Source: Thiocapsa marina 5811 (GTDB lineage Bacteria > Pseudomonadota > Gammaproteobacteria > Chromatiales > Chromatiaceae). Taken from it: a stretch of 64,000 nt of DNA. Position 1 is the first letter of the stretch. Each line of letters begins with the position of its first letter. Shown piece by piece: positions 17,573 to 26,684 of the stretch. The DNA lies in assembly GCF_000223985.1 (NCBI RefSeq), contig NZ_AFWV01000011.1, positions 62,001 to 126,000 of the forward strand, in the 5' to 3' direction. Below the pieces are notes generated by a model that was given only the letters and a program-made list of their open reading frames with translations, was not told the DNA's origin and searched no databases. Position numbers and translations under genes: made by a program.

Positions 17573-18586
17573 TCATGGGTAGCGGATGCGGTGCATCAGG
17601 GCATCGCTCGAACCCGTTGCCAGACGTGCCTGTACGGCGGGCAGATCATCGAAGCCATCCTCCCCGCTGATCAGATGATCCAGCGCCGGATCGGCGAGCA
17701 GCGACAGCGCAAGAGCCAGGCGCCGTCGATAATCCCAGCGAGCGCGCTGTGCCGTCGCGACCTGGCCGACTTGCGAGGAGCGCAAGGTCAGGCGGCGCCG
17801 GTGGAAGGCTGCGCCGAGCGGCAGGGTGACCTGCTTGGTGCCGTACCAGCTCAGCTCGAGGATGGTCGCCTCGAAGCCAGCCAGCTCGAGCGCCTGCTCC
17901 AGGCCTGCCGAAGAGCCGCTGGCGTGGATGACGAGATCGGCATCGCCGCGCGCATCCCCCGGCAGAGCAAAGTCGACACCGAGCCGCGCGGCGATCTCGG
18001 CACGGCGCGGGTCGATGTCGATCAGCTCGACCCGACAGCCCGGGATCCGCGCCGCCAGCCAGGCGCCGAGCACGCCCACCGACCCGGCGCCGATGACGGC
18101 GATGCGATCGCCGATCCGGGGCGCGGCATCCCAGAGCCCGTTGACGGCGGTCTCGAGGTTCGCCGCCAAGATCGCGCGCCCCGGCGGGACCCCGTCGGGA
18201 ATCCTCTGGAGGGCCTCGATCGGGACGCAATAAGCGCTCTGGTGGGGATAGAGACAGAACACGGTCCGCCCGATCCATTCCGCCGGACCGACCTCGACAC
18301 GGCCGACGTTGCAATAGCCGTATTTGACGGGCCACGGAAAGTCGCCGGCCTGAAAGGGAGCGCGCATCCCCGTGTATTCGCTCGGCGGAACCTCGCCGCG
18401 CAACACCAGCGCCTCGGTCCCCCGACTGATGCCCGAGTAGAGGGTCCGCACGAGTGCCTCGCCCGGACCGGGCGGGGCAAGCGGCTCGTCGCGCAGCTCG
18501 CCTTGCAGGCGGCCGGTGACCCAGTAGGCGCGTGCGGACAGCACCGGGGGCGATCGACTCGCGTTCCCACTCGACTCACCGGGCAT
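17573..18586 (-). CDS. Medium-chain (zinc-type) dehydrogenase of the PTPS cluster
   Basis: 337 residues, MDR superfamily. N-terminal catalytic domain has SGISRGTEALVLRGEVP and YGYCNVGRVEVGP; the Rossmann domain has IAVIGAGSVGVLGAWLA near residue 165 and ELIDIDPRR. The usual GHE zinc motif is not visible, so metal dependence is uncertain. A DLVIHASGSSAGLEQAL segment matches threonine/sorbitol-dehydrogenase-like proteins. Start at MPGESSGNAS (18586), overlapping the FkbM gene by 11 bp; a 150-bp gap follows before the PTPS-like gene. Probably oxidises or reduces an intermediate of the cluster. Substrate unknown. Confidence 0.82.
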   Translation of the reverse strand: MPGESSGNASRSPPVLSARAYWVTGRLQGELRDEPLAPPGPGEALVRTLYSGISRGTEALVLRGEVPPSEYTGMRAPFQAGDFPWPVKYGYCNVGRVEVGPAEWIGRTVFCLYPHQSAYCVPIEALQRIPDGVPPGRAILAANLETAVNGLWDAAPRIGDRIAVIGAGSVGVLGAWLAARIPGCRVELIDIDPRRAEIAARLGVDFALPGDARGDADLVIHASGSSAGLEQALELAGFEATILELSWYGTKQVTLPLGAAFHRRRLTLRSSQVGQVATAQRARWDYRRRLALALSLLADPALDHLISGEDGFDDLPAVQARLATGSSDALMHRIRYP

Positions 18587-19346
18587 AAATGTCTCCCGAG
18601 TTGGCGGTGTGCGGCAAGGCATCGAGCCAGCGGCCGATCGCCGCGGCGTCGACCCAAGCGTCGTGCGCGAAGACGTAGGACTCTCCGAGCGCGGCGTTGA
18701 ATCGCGCATAGCCCAGTCTCGAGCACTCTGCCAAGGCACGATGTCCGACGTCCCTTTGGATCGTCGTGAACTCGAACGATAGGGCATCCGCGGGTCGGGT
18801 CAATCCGCCGAGCACCTCGGCCTCGTAACCCTCGACATCGATCTTCACGAAGCGCGGCATGCCGTGGCGCTCGATCAGATCGTCCAACCGCGTACAGGCA
18901 ACCTCGATCGCACCGTCCCAATGCTGCGACTCCCACCCCGACGCACCCCGCGCCGCCGAGATGAAGCCCGTCGAGAGCGTACTCACCGTCGGATTGGCGC
19001 GATTCACTTGCAGCTGCGCCCGACCGGACGCGCGTCCGACCGCGCTTGCCTCGATCCGTACCGCCGGGTCGCGTCCGTAGAGCCAACGCAGCGTGCGCAC
19101 CATCATCGGCTGCGGCTCGACGGCCAACACCCGGGCACCGATGCGACGAAAGGCGCCGATGCGATCGCCGACATGACAGCCGATGTCGAAGGCCAGATCG
19201 TCCGGGTCGAGAAAGGCGCGATAGAAGGCGTCCATCCGCGAGCGACGCCGGTGCAGATAGTAGATCCTCAACGACCGCGCGACACCGAGGAGGGCGCGCA
19301 GGCCGTCTCTCGGGGCGTTGCCGCGATCAGTCGCCACCGATCGCAT
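18576..19346 (-). CDS. FkbM-family methyltransferase
   Basis: 256 residues. SAM-binding LAFDIGCHVGDRIGAF near residue 64, VLAVEPQP, and the FkbM hallmark VKIDVEGYEAEVLGGL near residue 170. FkbM enzymes O-methylate sugars or secondary metabolites. The ATG at 19344-19346 overlaps the end of mdoH by 20 bp; a GTG at 19337 is the alternative. The lack of any gap to mdoH and to the dehydrogenase argues for one transcript, but it may belong functionally to either the glucan or the PTPS group. Confidence 0.83.
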   Translation of the reverse strand: MRSVATDRGNAPRDGLRALLGVARSLRIYYLHRRRSRMDAFYRAFLDPDDLAFDIGCHVGDRIGAFRRIGARVLAVEPQPMMVRTLRWLYGRDPAVRIEASAVGRASGRAQLQVNRANPTVSTLSTGFISAARGASGWESQHWDGAIEVACTRLDDLIERHGMPRFVKIDVEGYEAEVLGGLTRPADALSFEFTTIQRDVGHRALAECSRLGYARFNAALGESYVFAHDAWVDAAAIGRWLDALPHTANSGDIYAR

Positions 19347-21171
19347 CCGCCGCCACCGTCTCCGTGGCCGCAACATAGGCGCGTCGACGGCCGGCCCCGG
19401 GAAGCCCGAGCGATTTGATCAATTCCGGCGGATCGACCTCCTCCGGGATCCGCCAGAGTCCAACCCGCGCCAGCCACGCGCCGAGGACCGGCCACGCGGT
19501 CAGCACGGCGATGGGCACGGCGAGGAGGGCGCCGAGGATGAAGGGTGACACGAGAACCGCCCCGCCGGCGTCGCTCGAGATCAACCAAAGCATCCCCGCG
19601 AACCCGAAGAGGGTTTGTGGCCAGAGTCGACGCAATGCCAGCGTCGGCTTCAATCGATGGGTGTCGCGACGCTGCGGCGACCAGACGATCGCCTTGCCGA
19701 AAACGAGCCCGACCATGAAGAGCGTGTGGGCCAAGGCCATGACGGGCGCAAGCAGGGTCGAGAAGAGAATCTCCCCGAAGGCGCCCGCCAACAGGCGCGG
19801 ACCACCGCCGAAACCCGCGCGGCCCTCCCGGGAGAGCAGCAGACTGCCCAAGGTCGCGAGCTTTGGCGCAAAGACCATCGTCATGACGAGCGCGAAGATC
19901 GACCAGCCGAAGATCGGATCGAAGACCGGACCGGACTGCGGCGCGTGTCCGATCTGCAGGGCGGCGAGCGTCATGAAGACGACCCATGCCGGCGAACCGA
20001 TGAACATGAGGATCGCAAGCACCAGCTGAACCCGCCCGATCGGATGCAGACCCGGCGTCCCGATCAGGCGCAGGTATTGAAGGTTGCCCTGACACCAGCG
20101 CAGGTCGCGTCGGATGAACTCGATCAAGGTCGGCGGATTCTCCTCCCAGCTTCCGCGCTCCTCGGGCAGCACCCGCACCTCGTAGCCGGCCCGGCGCATC
20201 AGCACCGCCTCGACCTGATCGTGACTCAGGATCCAACCGCCGAGCGGCGGGCAGCCCGGCAGCGGGTCGAGCCGGCAATGTGCACGAAAGGGCTGCACGC
20301 GCAGGAGTGCGTTGTGTCCCCAGTAGGGTCCGCTGTCGCCCTGCCACCAGGCGCTGCCGAGCGAATAGGAGCGCATCCCCAGACGCATCCCGAACTGAAA
20401 GATCCGCGCAAAGGCACTCGTGGCCGGCAGTCCGACGACAAGACTCTGCAGAATCCCCAGACGCGGGTTGCGCTGCATGATGCCCACCATGCGCAGGATG
20501 GTCTCGGGCGCCATCAGGCTATCGGCATCCAAGACCAAGGCGAAATCGAACCCGTCGCCCCCATGGGTCAGAAAATCCCGAATGTTTCCCGCTTTGAAAC
20601 CGGGGTTGTCCCGGCGGCGCCGATACCGGATGCTCATCTGCCGAGACCAGCGCTCGCGCAGGTGCTCTACCCCGGCCTCTTCGGCCGCGATACATTCGGG
20701 CCACGTGGAGTCGCTGAGCACGAAGATCTCGAATGCGTCGGCGTGTCCCGACTCGACGAGTCCCTGGATCATGTGATCCAGGTGACGCACGACCCGCTCG
20801 GCATCTTCGTTTCGGATGCAGCTCAGGATGGCGGTCTTGCCGGCGAGGGCGTTCGGCGGGTCACACTCGAGCGGACAGACCACGGCTGCGGGGTCGGGAT
20901 GACGACGCATCAGAGCGAAGCCGACGACGGCATTCCAAAAGCCGATAACGGTCCAAGGCAGCGTCAACCCGAAGCACAGGGTCAGGACCGCGTCGAGAAG
21001 GTCGAAACCGCCGCTCGACAGGGCTGCGATCATAAGGGCGAGGGCAAAAACGACCGTGGTCATCACCGAGAAGAAGAACAACGCGCGGCGGCGCGACATC
21101 GTTTCCGCATCGGCGCCAAAGCCGTCCGGTCCGGTGTCGTGCTCAGGGGTCGAGGCGCGATCCGTCAGCAT
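19327..21171 (-). CDS. mdoH: Glucan biosynthesis glucosyltransferase OpgH/MdoH
   Basis: Inner-membrane family 2 glucosyltransferase that builds the beta-1,2 backbone of osmoregulated periplasmic glucans. 614 residues, shorter than E. coli MdoH (about 850), mainly at the N-terminus. Two N-terminal membrane segments (about 30-95), a cytosolic GT-A domain with VLSDSTWPE, LVLDADSLM and RRDLRWCQGNLQYL (QxxRW-like), then several C-terminal membrane segments. Start at MLTDRAS (21171) with ACGGAG at good spacing. The usual partner opgG is not adjacent. It heads the minus-strand operon that runs to 15077. Confidence 0.9.
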   Translation of the reverse strand: MLTDRASTPEHDTGPDGFGADAETMSRRRALFFFSVMTTVVFALALMIAALSSGGFDLLDAVLTLCFGLTLPWTVIGFWNAVVGFALMRRHPDPAAVVCPLECDPPNALAGKTAILSCIRNEDAERVVRHLDHMIQGLVESGHADAFEIFVLSDSTWPECIAAEEAGVEHLRERWSRQMSIRYRRRRDNPGFKAGNIRDFLTHGGDGFDFALVLDADSLMAPETILRMVGIMQRNPRLGILQSLVVGLPATSAFARIFQFGMRLGMRSYSLGSAWWQGDSGPYWGHNALLRVQPFRAHCRLDPLPGCPPLGGWILSHDQVEAVLMRRAGYEVRVLPEERGSWEENPPTLIEFIRRDLRWCQGNLQYLRLIGTPGLHPIGRVQLVLAILMFIGSPAWVVFMTLAALQIGHAPQSGPVFDPIFGWSIFALVMTMVFAPKLATLGSLLLSREGRAGFGGGPRLLAGAFGEILFSTLLAPVMALAHTLFMVGLVFGKAIVWSPQRRDTHRLKPTLALRRLWPQTLFGFAGMLWLISSDAGGAVLVSPFILGALLAVPIAVLTAWPVLGAWLARVGLWRIPEEVDPPELIKSLGLPGAGRRRAYVAATETVAADAIGGD

Positions 21172-21429
21172 CCGATACTCCGTACAATTTAATGCCACAT
21201 CGGCGGGCCAAAGGGCCTGAATGATCGGTCTCACGGGTTCGGACCGCGACCGTATGTCGGCTTGGATCGAAAATCTCTTCGCCAGCGAGGTAGTTCGGTG
21301 CTAAGACGGGGAAGTCAAGAAAGAGTCGATCGGCGTGCCCTTCGACCTTCATCGCGCTATCCTTTAGACCTAATTGACCGATCGCAATGTTCCGGGCTTG
21401 GCCGGGACCCCTGCAAAGAACAAGACGCT

Positions 21430-22851
21430 ATGAGCCAGATGCAACGACGGGGCTTGCCCCACGCCTCATTCCCCTCCGTCAAGGTCCTGGGTGCCTGCGC
21501 GATGCTTCTGACCCTTACGGGTTGCACCGAGCTGGCGCGATTCATCGGCAAGGCCGAGCCGAAGCCGGAGGAGCCGGTCGTCGCCGAGCAGCCGACACCT
21601 GCGCAGACGGAGGAGCGCGTCGAAGGCCCCGTCGAGAAGCCGAAACCCTCCAAGCTCTACGAGTGGAACGGCGACGGGCGCAAGGTCTCGCGCATCGTCA
21701 TCGATACGGATAAGCAGCGGGCAAGCTTCTTTGTCGGCGAGGACGAGATCGGCTGGAGCACCATCGCCAGCGGTCTGCCCAAGCATCCGACCCCGACCGG
21801 CCGATTCGCCGTCATGGAAAAGGTCGAGAACAAGCGCTCGAACCTCTACGGCAAGGTCGTGAAGAACGGCAAGGTCGTCCGCTCGAACGCCAAGGCGGGC
21901 CGCGATCCGATCCCCTCGGGCGCAAGCTTCGAGGGCGCACGCATGCCCTATTTCATGCGCCTGACCTACGACGGGATCGGTCTGCATGCCGGGCCCATAC
22001 CGCGTCCCGGACAACCCGCCTCGCACGGCTGCATCCGTCTGCCGAGCACGCTCGCCCCGGTGCTTTTCAAACACGTCTCTCATGGAACCGAGGTCACCAT
22101 CGTCGGATCCGGCCCGAGCTACGGCAACTACGTCGAAAAACAGCGCATCGCCGCCGCGCGCGCCAAACGCGAGGCCGAAAAGCAGCGTATCGCCCAGGCC
22201 AATGCGGCGGCCGCGAACCCGGGCGCCGATGCCGCGCCGGCCGCTGCGAGCGCGACGCCGCGCCCGCCAGCCGATTCACGCCCCGCCCAGCAGGCTGCGA
22301 CGACCGCACCCGACGAGCCGCCAACCGTTTCCGACACAAGTGAGACGGCGACCGATCCGGCGACCGCACCAACGGCGTCGACACCGGAGTCATCGACCGC
22401 GGCGGCCGCGCCTCCGAGATCAAGCCCGACGTCCGACGCCACGCCGAGCGAGGTCGCACCGACGGCACCGGTCACTGCCGCACCTACTGCGCCGATTGCG
22501 TCGCCCGCGAACGCACCCCGAACCGTCGCGGAGCCGGCTGGAGCACCCGATCAGGCAGAATCACAACCCCGGCCGACTGAACCGCCCGAAACCAAGACAA
22601 CGACGATTGCGGAAACGGCCGGGCCGGCCGATGACACCGCCCCGCCGTCTCCTTCATCGGCGCCGACAGCGACGCAGACACCGGCAGCCCCCGCGTCGGA
22701 TCCAGCACCGGCGGCCGAGGCACAGCAGAGTCCGCCCTCGACCGGCAGCGAAGCCTCGCAGGCCCCCGCGCCCGCGGCTGCGCCACCGGCAGCGCCGCCG
22801 GCCCAAGCGCAGCAGGCGCCGGCTGCCGCGGCAGAGGGGAGCGAGGGTTGA
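21430..22851 (+). CDS. L,D-transpeptidase (YkuD) lipoprotein with low-complexity tail
   Basis: 473 residues. The signal sequence ends in a lipobox LLTLTGC, predicting a lipoprotein. The YkuD domain (about 80-225) contains the catalytic motif with HGCIRLP at residues 199-205, the Cys nucleophile being about 201. These enzymes make 3-3 cross-links in peptidoglycan or attach proteins to it. The remaining 250 residues start with a short coiled region (AKREAEKQRIAQA) and become an Ala/Pro/Thr/Ser-rich tail with no domain, possibly a periplasm- or wall-spanning linker. Start at MSQMQRRG; frames further upstream have no homology. The stop overlaps the next start (TTGA). Confidence 0.9.
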   Translation: MSQMQRRGLPHASFPSVKVLGACAMLLTLTGCTELARFIGKAEPKPEEPVVAEQPTPAQTEERVEGPVEKPKPSKLYEWNGDGRKVSRIVIDTDKQRASFFVGEDEIGWSTIASGLPKHPTPTGRFAVMEKVENKRSNLYGKVVKNGKVVRSNAKAGRDPIPSGASFEGARMPYFMRLTYDGIGLHAGPIPRPGQPASHGCIRLPSTLAPVLFKHVSHGTEVTIVGSGPSYGNYVEKQRIAAARAKREAEKQRIAQANAAAANPGADAAPAAASATPRPPADSRPAQQAATTAPDEPPTVSDTSETATDPATAPTASTPESSTAAAAPPRSSPTSDATPSEVAPTAPVTAAPTAPIASPANAPRTVAEPAGAPDQAESQPRPTEPPETKTTTIAETAGPADDTAPPSPSSAPTATQTPAAPASDPAPAAEAQQSPPSTGSEASQAPAPAAAPPAAPPAQAQQAPAAAAEGSEG

Positions 22852-23981
22852 GTCTCGGTCCGGATGAATTCGACCTCGACCCGACCCTCTGCCACCTGAA
22901 CCACGCGGCCGTCGGACCTTGGCCGCGGCGCGCCGCCGAAGCAGTATCGCGATTTTCAGAGGAGAACAGTCGCCTCGGATCGCTGCACTATCCACGGTGG
23001 CTCGCGACCGAACATCGTCTGCGCGAGCGCCTGGCGAGGCTCGTCGGAGCGGACTCGGCGACGGACATCGCGTTGGCGAAGAATACCTCCGAGGCACTCT
23101 CGATCATCGCCTACGGCCTGACATGGCAACCCGGCGACGAGATCGTGGGTATCGCGCAGGAGTTCCCGTCCAACCGGGTCGTCTGGGAGTCTCTGGCGAC
23201 TCGCGGCGTGGCCTGGAAGGCGCTCGACCTGGATGGATCCGCCGATCCCGAGACCGACCTCTTCGCACTCTGCACCCCGCGCACCCGAATGATCGCAGTG
23301 AGTTGGGTGCAATACGCGCGTGGCCTGCGGTTGGACCTGGCGCGTATCGGCGCCTTTTGCCGCGCCAACGGCATCCTCTTCTGTGTCGACGCCATCCAGG
23401 GCCTCGGCGCCCTGCCCTTCGACCTCTCGCGCGCCGATGTGGATTTCGTCGTGGCCGACGGACACAAATGGATGCTGGGTCCGGAAGGTCTCGCCCTGCT
23501 CTACGTTCGCCCCTCGCTGCGGCACACGCTGGTCCTGCACCAGTTCGGATGGCACATGCTCGAGCACTCGGGGAATTTCGACCGGCGGGACTGGGAGCCC
23601 GCCGAGGACGCAAGGCGCTTCGAGTGCGGCAGTCCGAACCTCCTCGGCGTCCATGCGCTCGAGGCGAGTCTCGCGGTGATCGAAGAGGTCGGCATCGAGC
23701 AGGTCTGGCGCGAGCTTCAGCTGCGCACCGCACATCTGATCGAGGGAATCGATCGGCACGGGCTCGAGCTCTTGTCCCCTCGCTCGACCGAACGTCGCGC
23801 GGGCATCGTCACCTTTCGAGTCCCCGGGAGACCCGCGGCCGAGATCTACCCCGAGCTGATGCAGCGCCGGGTCTTGTGCGCACAACGCGGCGGCGGAATT
23901 CGCTTCTCACCGCACTTCTACACCCCCTTCGAGGTCATCGACCGAGCGCTCGGCGAGGTCCTCTCCCTTGCGGCGCACTAG
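22848..23981 (+). CDS. Class V aminotransferase (cysteine desulfurase-like fold)
   Basis: 377 residues, PLP-dependent fold type I, class V. PLP lysine in VVADGHKWMLGPEGLALLYV (near residue 208); the aspartate that holds the PLP ring is in FCVDAIQGLGALPFD. N-terminus LNHAAVGPWPRRAAEAV resembles isopenicillin N epimerase/CsdA-like aminotransferases. No conserved cysteine loop of SufS type is apparent, so a desulfurase role is doubtful; substrate unknown. The start is TTG in a 4-bp overlap with the transpeptidase stop, preceded by GAGGGGAG. Confidence 0.85.
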   Translation: MSLGPDEFDLDPTLCHLNHAAVGPWPRRAAEAVSRFSEENSRLGSLHYPRWLATEHRLRERLARLVGADSATDIALAKNTSEALSIIAYGLTWQPGDEIVGIAQEFPSNRVVWESLATRGVAWKALDLDGSADPETDLFALCTPRTRMIAVSWVQYARGLRLDLARIGAFCRANGILFCVDAIQGLGALPFDLSRADVDFVVADGHKWMLGPEGLALLYVRPSLRHTLVLHQFGWHMLEHSGNFDRRDWEPAEDARRFECGSPNLLGVHALEASLAVIEEVGIEQVWRELQLRTAHLIEGIDRHGLELLSPRSTERRAGIVTFRVPGRPAAEIYPELMQRRVLCAQRGGGIRFSPHFYTPFEVIDRALGEVLSLAAH

Positions 23982-24163
23982 GCCGCGTTCGCCTTGGGTT
24001 TGATCTCGGCGGGCGGCAGAAAGACCGTACCCTTGCCGAAGCGGTTGATCGCCGTGTCTCGGACCCATTCCGGAGCATCGGCATAAAACCTGATGTACGT
24101 GAAACCGCAGTCGCCGCGCGACATCGATGCGATCCAGCCCTCCAATTCGCCTTCTTCGATCAT
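23978..24163 (-). CDS. Small conserved hypothetical protein (61 aa)
   Basis: Acidic start MIEEGELEGWIASMSRGD, then FTYIRFYADAPEWVRDTAINRFGKG and VFLPPAEIKPK. No signal or membrane segment. The ATG at 24161-24163 has GGAGG at 8-bp spacing, the best ribosome binding site for any start in this frame. It converges with the aminotransferase gene, the two stops overlapping by 4 bp. Function unknown. Confidence 0.6.
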   Translation of the reverse strand: MIEEGELEGWIASMSRGDCGFTYIRFYADAPEWVRDTAINRFGKGTVFLPPAEIKPKANAA

Positions 24164-24259
24164 CGTCCTGCCCTCCAAACCGAACCTTCGACAACCCGAC
24201 ACACCTCGACAACCCTCCTTCGGCACGGTGGCCACGCTCGCGCCTTCGCCCCGACACCC

Positions 24260-25006
24260 TCAGCGACGCTGCATGAGAAGCATATAGTTCACGCCCATCC
24301 AGCGGGTGACGCCAAACCTTCGATTGAACGGATTCACCCGGACACCGGTGCGGTCTTTGACCTGGAAGTCATCACCTAAGAAGGCCTCGACCTCGCCTGG
24401 AGGAACCAGCTTGCGATAGTGGTGCGTGCCTTTGGGCAGCCAGCGCAGCACATACTCCGCACCGAAAATCGCCACGATCAAGGCCGCGATCGTTCGATTG
24501 ATCGAGGCGATAAACATCACCCCGCCCGGTCGAACCAGACGACCGCAGTCGGCAAGAAACTCGGGCAGATGCTCCACATGCTCGATCACCTCCATGTTCA
24601 GCACGGCGTCGAACTGCTCGCCGGCGCGCACCAAATCCTCTGCGGTGCCCAGGCGATAATCGATCTCCAGACCGCTCCACTGGGCGTGGATCTGCGCCAC
24701 CCGAACGTTCTTCTCGGTAATCTCCACGCCCGTGACAGAGGCACCGAGTCGCGCGATCGACTCGCTGAGGATCCCGCCTCCGCATCCGATATCCAGAACC
24801 TTCAACCCTTCAAACGGGCGCTCGGCCCGCGGATCCCGCCCGAACGCTGCGGCAAGGTGTCTGCGAATATAGTCGACCCGAAAGGCGTTGAGACGGTGCA
24901 AGGGCCAGAACGGACCCTCGGAATCCCACCAACGGTGTGCGAGTCGCTCGAAATAGGCGACCTCCTCCGGATCGATCGTGGGCGCGCTTAAATGCACGAC
25001 GCTCAT
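24260..25006 (-). CDS. UbiG-like methyltransferase, second copy
   Basis: 248 residues, class I SAM methyltransferase with the UbiG signature: EVAYFERLAHRWWDSEGPFWPLHRLNAFRVDYI, then [20 protein letters not shown] and FDAVLNMEVIEHVEHLPEFL (quoted in parts). The C-terminal NRTIAALIVAIFGAEYVLRWLPKGTHHY and VNYMLLMQRR resemble alphaproteobacterial or mitochondrial UbiG more than the enteric type. UbiG O-methylates two catechol intermediates of ubiquinone synthesis. The canonical gammaproteobacterial UbiG is at 41663, so this copy may be acquired or specialised. Single-gene unit. Confidence 0.85.
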   Translation of the reverse strand: MSVVHLSAPTIDPEEVAYFERLAHRWWDSEGPFWPLHRLNAFRVDYIRRHLAAAFGRDPRAERPFEGLKVLDIGCGGGILSESIARLGASVTGVEITEKNVRVAQIHAQWSGLEIDYRLGTAEDLVRAGEQFDAVLNMEVIEHVEHLPEFLADCGRLVRPGGVMFIASINRTIAALIVAIFGAEYVLRWLPKGTHHYRKLVPPGEVEAFLGDDFQVKDRTGVRVNPFNRRFGVTRWMGVNYMLLMQRR

Positions 25007-25239
25007 TGGCCTGCTCCTGATGATCTGCGGTTCAGGTGCGAGATCGTGGTGAGCGTGCGGGATTCCAACGGCACGCTATCCGCCGCAGCGTTCGGTGACG
25101 GCACCGGCAGCGCCGGTTGAAAGGGTTCCAGTACCCCGTTGCAGCCCTTGGAAATAGGATCCACTATTCCCCGCGGCCTGTGCCTTGCCCTGGCGCCTTT
25201 GGGTGGCTCTGAGCATGCAAAATAAGGTGGAACGGTGTA

Positions 25240-26490
25240 CTAGGACCCGCGGTCGCTGCGCATCGCCGTCTTCAAGACGGCGATGCGTGCCGCTCGGATG
25301 TGCTCCGGGATGAAGCGCGGCTCGCGTGCGGCTCGCGCGACGGCACCGACGTCCACCGCCGCGACGGCGGCCTGCAACCGACGCAGGGTCTCGCCCTGCG
25401 GATAATCGCGGTCGGCATAGCCGGTTCGGCCTCGATAATCGGCCTCGCAGGCCGTCAGCATCCGGTGGAAGCGCTCCGGCCGGCGGAAGGCGTCGGCGCC
25501 TTCCAGGAGATCGAGGATGGTCGTCGCCCGCAGCTCGTCGACCTTGTGGACGAGGCCGTGGTAGCGCGCCGTGATGCGGGCGAGCTCGCGAAAGCGCACC
25601 GGGACACGCAGACGCTCGCACACCGCCTCGAGCAGATCGACACTGCGTTCCTCATGACCTCGGTGGCTCGGCAGGATCTCGGTCGGCGTGGTCCCCTTGC
25701 CCAAGTCGTGGCAGAGCGCAGCGAAGCGCACGCCGAGATCGGGGGACAGCCGCGCGGCCATGTCGATCACCAGCATGACGTGCACGCCGGTGTCGACCTC
25801 CGGGTGCCATTTGGCCGGTTGGGGTACGCCCCAGAGCCGATCGACCTCGGGAAGCAACCGGACCAGTGCGCCGCAGTCGCGCAAAACCTCGAAGAACCGC
25901 GAGGGTCGATCCTCGCAGAGTGCACGCGCCAGCTCCTGCCAGACGCGCTCGGGGACGAGCGCATCGACCTCCCCGGCCGCAACCATCTCGCGCATCAAAT
26001 CCATGGTCTCGGGCGCGATGCGGAAACCGAGGTCGTCGAAGCGGGCCGCGAAGCGGGCGAGACGCAGGATCCGGACCGGGTCCTCCGCGAAGGCGGGGGA
26101 GACATGCCGCAAGACGCGCGCCTGGAGGTCCGCAAGCCCTCCGTAGGGATCGATCAGGACACCGGAGGGATCCTCGGCAAGCGCATTGATGGTGAGATCC
26201 CGGCGCTGCAGGTCCTCCTCGAGCGTGATCTCCGGGTCCGCGTGCACCGCAAAGCCATGATAACCGGGCGCGGTCTTGCGCTCGGTGCGCGCCAAGGCGT
26301 ACTCGTCCTTGGTCTGTGGATGAAGAAAGACCGGGAAGTCCTTGCCGACCTGCTGGAAACCGCGGGACAGAAGCTCATCGGGTGTGGCGCCGACCACGAC
26401 GAAATCGCGCTCGCTGACCGCGCGCCCGAGCAGACGGTCGCGCACGGCGCCGCCGACCAGATAGGTTCTCAGACCATCGGTTGCGCTCAC
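25240..26490 (-). CDS. cca: CCA-adding tRNA nucleotidyltransferase
   Basis: 416 residues. Adds or repairs the 3' CCA of tRNAs with ATP and CTP, no template. Nucleotidyltransferase head: YLVGGAVRDRLLG, then SERDFVVVG (metal-binding acidic pair) and RRDLTINALAEDPSG (template Arg region). The C-terminal HD domain with AALCHDLGKGTTP is the phosphohydrolase part of enterobacterial-type bifunctional enzymes. Start chosen at the GTG 26488-26490, which puts YLVGG close to the N-terminus as in the family; no strong ribosome binding site is visible and an ATG at 26532 is the longest option. 25007-25239 holds no gene I can support. Confidence 0.93.
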   Translation of the reverse strand: MSATDGLRTYLVGGAVRDRLLGRAVSERDFVVVGATPDELLSRGFQQVGKDFPVFLHPQTKDEYALARTERKTAPGYHGFAVHADPEITLEEDLQRRDLTINALAEDPSGVLIDPYGGLADLQARVLRHVSPAFAEDPVRILRLARFAARFDDLGFRIAPETMDLMREMVAAGEVDALVPERVWQELARALCEDRPSRFFEVLRDCGALVRLLPEVDRLWGVPQPAKWHPEVDTGVHVMLVIDMAARLSPDLGVRFAALCHDLGKGTTPTEILPSHRGHEERSVDLLEAVCERLRVPVRFRELARITARYHGLVHKVDELRATTILDLLEGADAFRRPERFHRMLTACEADYRGRTGYADRDYPQGETLRRLQAAVAAVDVGAVARAAREPRFIPEHIRAARIAVLKTAMRSDRGS

Positions 26491-26684
26491 GGGGAGGATC
26501 CGGCGCGCGAGAACGCATCGGCGACGAAGCAAAGGCCCGCCCGGGGGCGGCGCCAGTCTCTAGCGGGAGTCGCGATCGGCATGGAGAGCCTCTTCTCTGC
26601 GGTCTGTCCGGTCGCGGGATTATACCGGGCAGAGGCTTGCAGGTAGAATTCACGGACCGTTTCATCACTCGAGACCCGAAGACC

